DNA of 64,000 nt from Leptura quadrifasciata (lineage: Eukaryota; Arthropoda; Insecta; Coleoptera; Cerambycidae). This document shows, one piece after another, positions 59,769-64,000 of this stretch. The notes under the pieces were generated by a model, which did not search any database, was not told the origin of the DNA, and saw only the letters and a program-made list of their open reading frames with translations. Position 1 is the stretch's first letter, and the number at the start of each line of letters is the position of its first letter. The stretch lies in NCBI GenBank assembly GCA_963675555.1, contig OY776673.1, positions 20,080,351 through 20,144,350 of the forward strand. The letters run 5' to 3'. Made by a program: the position numbers and the translations under genes.

Positions 59769-61359
59769 TTTATTTATTTATTATTAGCCGTTACTCGAGT
59801 CCGAGTATAAAAAAAAATGTTACAGTCGACAGATTGTGTGCAATAAAAAACAAGTAAAAGGTGTAGTCTATTGTAATTCTCATTCATCTACGGTGCACAC
59901 GACTATGGCTATAGAGGCCAATTCGGGAGAGCACATGTCGACCGCAGTCAGGACAAACATAGACCTGGTTAGGTCTTGGATTCGGCCTTCTTGCAGCAAC
60001 ATTTCCTTGAACTGGCCACAACCCCTCGCCATTCGGTTCTGTCCGCTGCAAGTTGTTCCCATTGCTCGACTGCAATACCGCAGGATTTTAGATTTTCATG
60101 GAGAACGTCTTTGAACCTCTTTCGTTGACCGCCACGCCTTCTTCTACCGCTTAGCAATTCACCATAAAGTGTACATTTAGGAAGGCGGTTATCATGCATA
60201 CGATGAACGTCACCTGCCTATCTTAGGCGTGCTCTTGAAATAAGCACCTCAATTGGAAGGCTGTTTGCTCTCCTGAGTACTTCCACGTTTGATATGTGAT
60301 GGAACCAACGGATTTTCATCATACTTCTGAGGTGTTTTCGCTGAAAACGTTCTAATTCTTTCACATGACGACGGTAAGTGACCCAGCTTTCACATCCATA
60401 TAGCAGTGTTGAAATGACAACTGCTCTGTAGACAGCCATTTTCGTTGACAAAGCAAGGTCGTGGTTGTCAAATACTCTCTCTCTAAGTCCCCAGAGTGCT
60501 CTAGATGCAGCGTTCATTCTATTGCGAATCTCGCTGTCCATGTTTGCTTTGTCATTAACAACGTTGCCTAAGTAATTGAACTGATCCACCACTTCAAGAG
60601 AATTTCCGTTAAGTGTAATGTCTGACTCGTTCACTTGATGAGGAGTTGACATAATCTTAGTCTTTCCAATGTTGATTTTAAGTCCCAAGGAATCATAGCT
60701 CTGGGCATACACATCTAAAAGTTCTTGAAGCTCTTCCGGCGTAGAGGCTAAAAGTGCATAGTCACCCGCATACTGGAGATCACAAATGAATCGTGTGCGT
60801 GTCTTCGTGAAAGCTCTAAAGCGCCCTATGTTAAAGAGACCGCCATCAAAACGGTATCTGAGACCTATTCCTCTGACTGTCAGTTTGTTGTCAACAATAA
60901 TTGTTAGAGCAGTGGTAAACAAATTAAAGAGTAGGGGTGCCAGGACACATCCCTGCCTAACTCCAGTGAGGGTTTGGAAAGGTTCGGTTGCCTCATTATT
61001 ATACATAACCTGGGCGTTGTTGTTTGTATGTAGACTGCAACATACTTCCACAAATTTTCTAGGGATACCTAAGCGGAGCATAATTTTCCAGCGCACTTCC
61101 CTGTCCACCGAGTCAAACGCCTTGGTTAAATCAATGACGGCCATGTGAATTTCTCCTTGATGTTCGAGTGCTTTTTCTTGAAGCTCTTTAAGTGTGAAGA
61201 TTAGATCCGATGTGCTTCAGTTTGGTCTAAAGCCGCTCTGTGTTTCAGGAAGTAACTTTTCCATAACAGATGTTAGCCTATTTGCCATCGCTTTAGTGAG
61301 TATCTTCCCTCCAACAGCCAGGAGAGCTATACCCCTGTAATTTCCACAGTCCGCAGCAA
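59769..61359 (-). mobile_element. LINE with C-terminal zinc finger, nested
   Basis: Identical 12-bp ACATTTATATCA copies flank it (59757-59768 and 61360-61371). It reads on the minus strand, starts inside the reverse transcriptase fingers (5'-truncated), and ends in AATAATAAATAAATAAA. Its clade is not settled by what I can see, but the protein type differs from all other LINEs in the window. Confidence 0.9.
59880..61359 (-). pseudogene. LINE reverse transcriptase plus C2H2 finger
   Basis: From the truncated start: DCGNYRGIALLAVGGKILTKA, ETQSGFRPN followed by a stop, then a long frame from 61144: VIDLTKAFDSVDREV, TGVRQGCVLAPLLFNLF, and QYAGDYALLA where the catalytic YADD has become YAGD. VDQFNYLGNVVN, RNRMNAASRALWGLRER and LLYGCESWVTYRRH follow. 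A single TAG at about 60218, probably from Trp, separates RARLR from AGDVHRMHDNRLPK, and the frame runs on to SGRRRRGGQRKRFKD. A frameshift near 60060 leads to YVCPDCGRHVLSRIGLYSHS with RVHR, a C2H2 zinc finger at the C-terminus. The catalytic loss and truncation make it inactive. Confidence 0.85.
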
Positions 61360-61524
61360 ACATTTATATCAATGAATATGTGATATATCATAATAAAATC
61401 TGTGATACTGATTGTAATCTAGTATTAATATTTAAGTAATTTGTCTTATATTTAGCAAGTATTGTTATTGTGTTTTTGTCCTTTTTCTGTGTTTTTCTTA
61501 AATGCTTTTGTAATTCGTAACCTT

Positions 61525-61553
61525 ATCCTGTAATTGGGTTCTGCCCGTTGGAT
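61525..61553 (+). other. 3'-terminal RNA hairpin of family A LINE
   Basis: Outer stem ATCC/GGAT, conserved TGTAATTG, inner stem GGG-TTCTG-CCC, then TGTTGTAAATAAATAA. Confidence 0.5.
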
Positions 61554-61572
61554 GTTGTAAATAAATAATTAA

Positions 61573-62227
61573 ATATATTATTGATATTATTGAGAAATGA
61601 GTTACAAATACCAACTTTTGTTGAAACAACTGGCGTGTTTCATTACTTAATGCCGCTCATGATTAAATTATCTAACTATTTTTACAACAATAAGCACGAC
61701 TAATATTTCTATTAATTATTGGCACATTTTTGTTCGTAGTGAGTGGTAGATTTTATATTCAGGAAATTATTTTTCATCAAAACAGTCTACTATAGAAAAT
61801 TCCAACGACCTCGTTTTTGTGATCTAGTGTATTCGTTTTAAGAGTTCCGAGTTTGCCATGTTGTTTATCAAATATCAGGATTTGTAGCATGTCAAAGGAT
61901 TTTATTTAATAATATATCATCCAGGGCTTGTGCTCCACTCCAAAAAGCTTTGTTATTTAGAGCAGATAAAAAACAATAGAGGAGTATTATAATCACAATT
62001 TATAAAATACTGTCATATTCTGCTAGTTGGTGTTTGTTTAATACTTTAAATTAACTTAAAAAATGTAATTAGTTCTGCTTGTGACTACATTCTATAAAGT
62101 GCAGCTAAAATTGTTTTACATAATTAAAAAATACCTCATTTTACACTAGTACCCTTTAGTAAAATTACATTTTAACACCCCTAGTTGTTTATGCAGTCTA
62201 GATAAGCCGTAACACTAAATAACTATG
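61573..62227. other. Anonymous AT-rich DNA
   Basis: Nothing recognised between the two family A LINE copies. Confidence 0.4.
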
Positions 62228-62469
62228 ATTACAGTGAACAATATCTGCCAATCTAAAAAGAAAGAACTTTGAGATGAATGTTAATAATCATATTTTAGAT
62301 TTGATGTTAGTCAGTCATAATATTCAGCTATGTAAATACACTACGATAAGATACAGTACAATACGTTTACTAAAAAAAAAGGAAATAACCAATACAACTA
62401 CAAATTTTCTCAAAAGGAAGTATATCAACCAGTGTATACCAAACAGTCCCACTTATTTAATCTATCTGT

Positions 62470-63445
62470 TTGTACCAGTTGGTTCCCGAACGTTTGGAAG
62501 AACTCTAAAATATGTCCCGTTTTTAAAACAGGAAGCAAATTTGATATTACCAATTACAGGCCCATTACAATAATATGCAACTTTGCAAAGGTATTCGAGT
62601 ATTTATTACATGACAATATATATAATCATATAAAACCAAACATAATAAGCAGCTTGGTTTTATGAAAGGTAGATCTACCACAACAAATCTATTTTGCATA
62701 ACACAATTTTTATCGCAATCATTAGATGAGAGGGTCCAAACAGACGTCATTTATACAGACTTTTCTAAAGCATTTGATCGATTGGATCGCGAAATCTTAC
62801 TGCACAAACCTGATCTAAATGGCCTCTCTAATGGACTGCTTCAATTATTTAAGTCATATCTAAGCGGTAGAACCCAATTTGTACACTATAATGGCTATAA
62901 ATCTCATGAAATAACAGTCGTATCTGGAGTTCCACAAGGACCAGCTCTGAGACCCTTGTCCTTCAATGTATTTGTGAATGACATCAATAAAAACCTTAAT
63001 TGTAATACCCTACTTTATGCCGATGACATGAAATTATTTACAAACATTCGACACTCTAATGACTGTCTAAATTTGTAAAGTAACCTCAGCAGATTAAATA
63101 TATGGTATGTAAACAATGGCTTACACCTTAATGCGATAAAAGGTAATGTTCTTACTTTCAGTAAAAGTCCGAAAAATTATATTCGATTATAAAATTGACG
63201 ATATATCTCTCAACAGACCTGATATGTTTAAAGATCTAGGTGTTGTCTTTGATAGTGAATTATCTTTTGTTCCTCACATGAATCACATAAACCAGCAATC
63301 CTTCAAAATGTTAGGCTTCATATGCAGAACTGGTCGTAGTTTTACAAATGTCAGATACTATAGAAATGCTATTCATACGTTCGTAAGATCTAAATTAGAA
63401 TACGCCTGTATAATTTGGAGTCCAGGATATGAGATTATGTGAAAC
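62470..63445 (+). pseudogene. Family A LINE reverse transcriptase
   Basis: SWFPNVWKNSKICPVFKTG and NYRPITIICNFAKVFEYL (62480-62610) are in one frame; after a frame change, MKGRSTTTNLFCITQFLSQ (62662). IYTDFSKAFDRLDREILLH, SGVPQGPALRPLSFNVFVND and the intact LLYADDMKLFTNI (about 63012-63050) follow, then a stop at 63076. FKDLGVVFDSELSF and RSKLEYACIIWSPGYE run to 63440, with remnants to about 63745. The catalytic site is intact, but there are at least two frame changes and stops. Confidence 0.85.
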
Positions 63446-63898
63446 ATTTAGAAAATATTCAGACGATTGATCAAATTTCTTAGTTTTAAAATTGAGCGTT
63501 TTTACCCGGCTATCGGAACACCGCAGGACCAACTACTAGAAAGATGGTCATTTAAATCTTTGGAACATCGAAGACTTTATTGCATGTGTATGTTTCTCTT
63601 TAACATTTAAATAGGAAAATAGACTATCCAGAAATTCTCGAATTTCAGAGTTCCATCTGTATCGACACGTAACCGCGCAACTTTTTATTCACCAAATGCC
63701 CGTATTAATGCTATGAACATTATAAAACATTTGCTTATAAAACATTAAAATCACTTCCATTAAAGTAATGTATAAATTTTCTTTATCTACCTCTATGATT
63801 TATATTAAGTACTTACTATATTGATATTATGTATGTTGTTATATATGTTATATGTGGTATTTTTATGTATGTTAATTATAATTTTGCGGGACTACTTC

Positions 63899-63935
63899 CT
63901 GCTCTGTAATTGGATTGTTGTAATCTGTAGAGCAG
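63899..63935 (+). other. 3'-terminal RNA hairpin of family A LINE
   Basis: Outer stem CTGCTC (63899-63904) with GAGCAG (63930-63935), conserved TGTAATTG, inner stem GATT-GTTGT-AATC, then TGTAAATAAATAA. Confidence 0.6.
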
Positions 63936-63937
63936 TG

Positions 63938-63997
<60 letters not shown>

Positions 63998-64000
63998 AAA
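63938..64000 (+). repeat. (AATA)n tail of family A LINE
   Basis: About 15 AAAT units, the element's 3' tail, cut by the window edge. The same tail type is at 227-264 and, inverted, at 36128-36185. Confidence 0.85.

Larger units (their letters stand above)
57885..61572 (+). mobile_element. Family A LINE split by a later LINE
   Basis: The plus-strand element body is 57885-59768. Its 3' UTR resumes at 61372 and ends with the family hairpin (61525-61553) and AAATAAATAATT. The intervening 59769-61359 is another LINE flanked by ACATTTATATCA duplications. The coding part is badly decayed. Confidence 0.8.
62228..64000 (+). mobile_element. Family A LINE, runs to window end
   Basis: Plus-strand element with the end of the endonuclease (NNHILDLMLVSHNIQLCK, about 62285), a deletion, then reverse transcriptase, 3' UTR, terminal hairpin (63899-63935) and an AATA repeat tail (63938-64000) that continues past the window. 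Same family as 36128-38765. Confidence 0.85.

Noticed and set aside
1..64000. LTR retrotransposon or endogenous retrovirus
   Set aside because: I found no long terminal repeats, primer binding site, protease or integrase; every polymerase seen has non-LTR motifs and tails.

Overview
This window looks like a transposon graveyard from an animal nuclear genome, most probably an insect. It is AT-rich. No cellular gene, rRNA or tRNA gene, operon or prokaryotic signal could be recognised. Almost everything that reads as protein comes from non-LTR retrotransposons (LINEs), Tc1/mariner-type DNA transposons, or a multicopy animal family with a PIN-like core that I associate with mobile DNA. The insect assignment is inference, from jockey-type and CR1-like LINEs, mariner-like transposases and tRNA-derived SINEs occurring together.

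Layout. 1-264: 3' end of a LINE with a (TAAA)n tail. 465-1700: dead mariner-like transposase carrying a 560-bp foldback insert. 2209-4666: larger mariner-like element with very long inverted arms, lying against a PIN-like pseudogene (4668-5840, minus). 5.85-10.6 kb: anonymous AT-rich DNA. 10.64-12.96 kb: a three-level nest (mariner relic > tRNA-like repeat > jockey copy with a perfect 15-bp target duplication). 13.0-15.8 kb: LINE relic abutted by a dead Tc1 copy. 17.27-17.55 kb: tRNA-derived SINE. 23.9-24.7 kb and 26.0-29.6 kb: two minus-strand LINEs, the second a CR1-like element with ORF1 and ORF2. 29.7-32.6 kb: plus-strand LINE with RNase H remains. 33.6-34.9 kb: palindromic foldback DNA. 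36.1-38.8 kb: LINE whose reading frame has a single stop over about 2.2 kb. 40.6-44.0 kb: two LINE fragments. 44.80-47.45 kb: Tc1-family element with an apparently intact transposase split by a 54-nt intron. 48.38-51.38 kb: internally deleted jockey with an 11-bp target duplication. 55.3-56.7 kb: Cys-rich fragment and jockey fragment. 57.9-61.6 kb: a LINE split by a second LINE (59769-61359) with a 12-bp target duplication. 62.2-64.0 kb: another LINE of the first family, its tail running off the window.

Most notable. (1) The two largest DNA transposons, from different branches of the Tc1/mariner superfamily, are built the same way: the left arm is an inverted, internally deleted copy of the element's own transposase 3' part plus its 3' end, making partial head-to-head dimers able to form long hairpins. 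(2) Four LINE copies and one SINE share a 3'-terminal RNA fold just before an AAATAAATAAA-type tail. Its outer stem changes sequence but keeps pairing, around a conserved TGTAA element, suggesting that the SINE borrowed the LINE's recognition structure. (3) Two jockey copies share a different 3' hairpin maintained by G-U pairs. Active mobilisation is plausible only for the Tc1 copy; the other elements show stops, frameshifts, deletions or lost catalytic residues.
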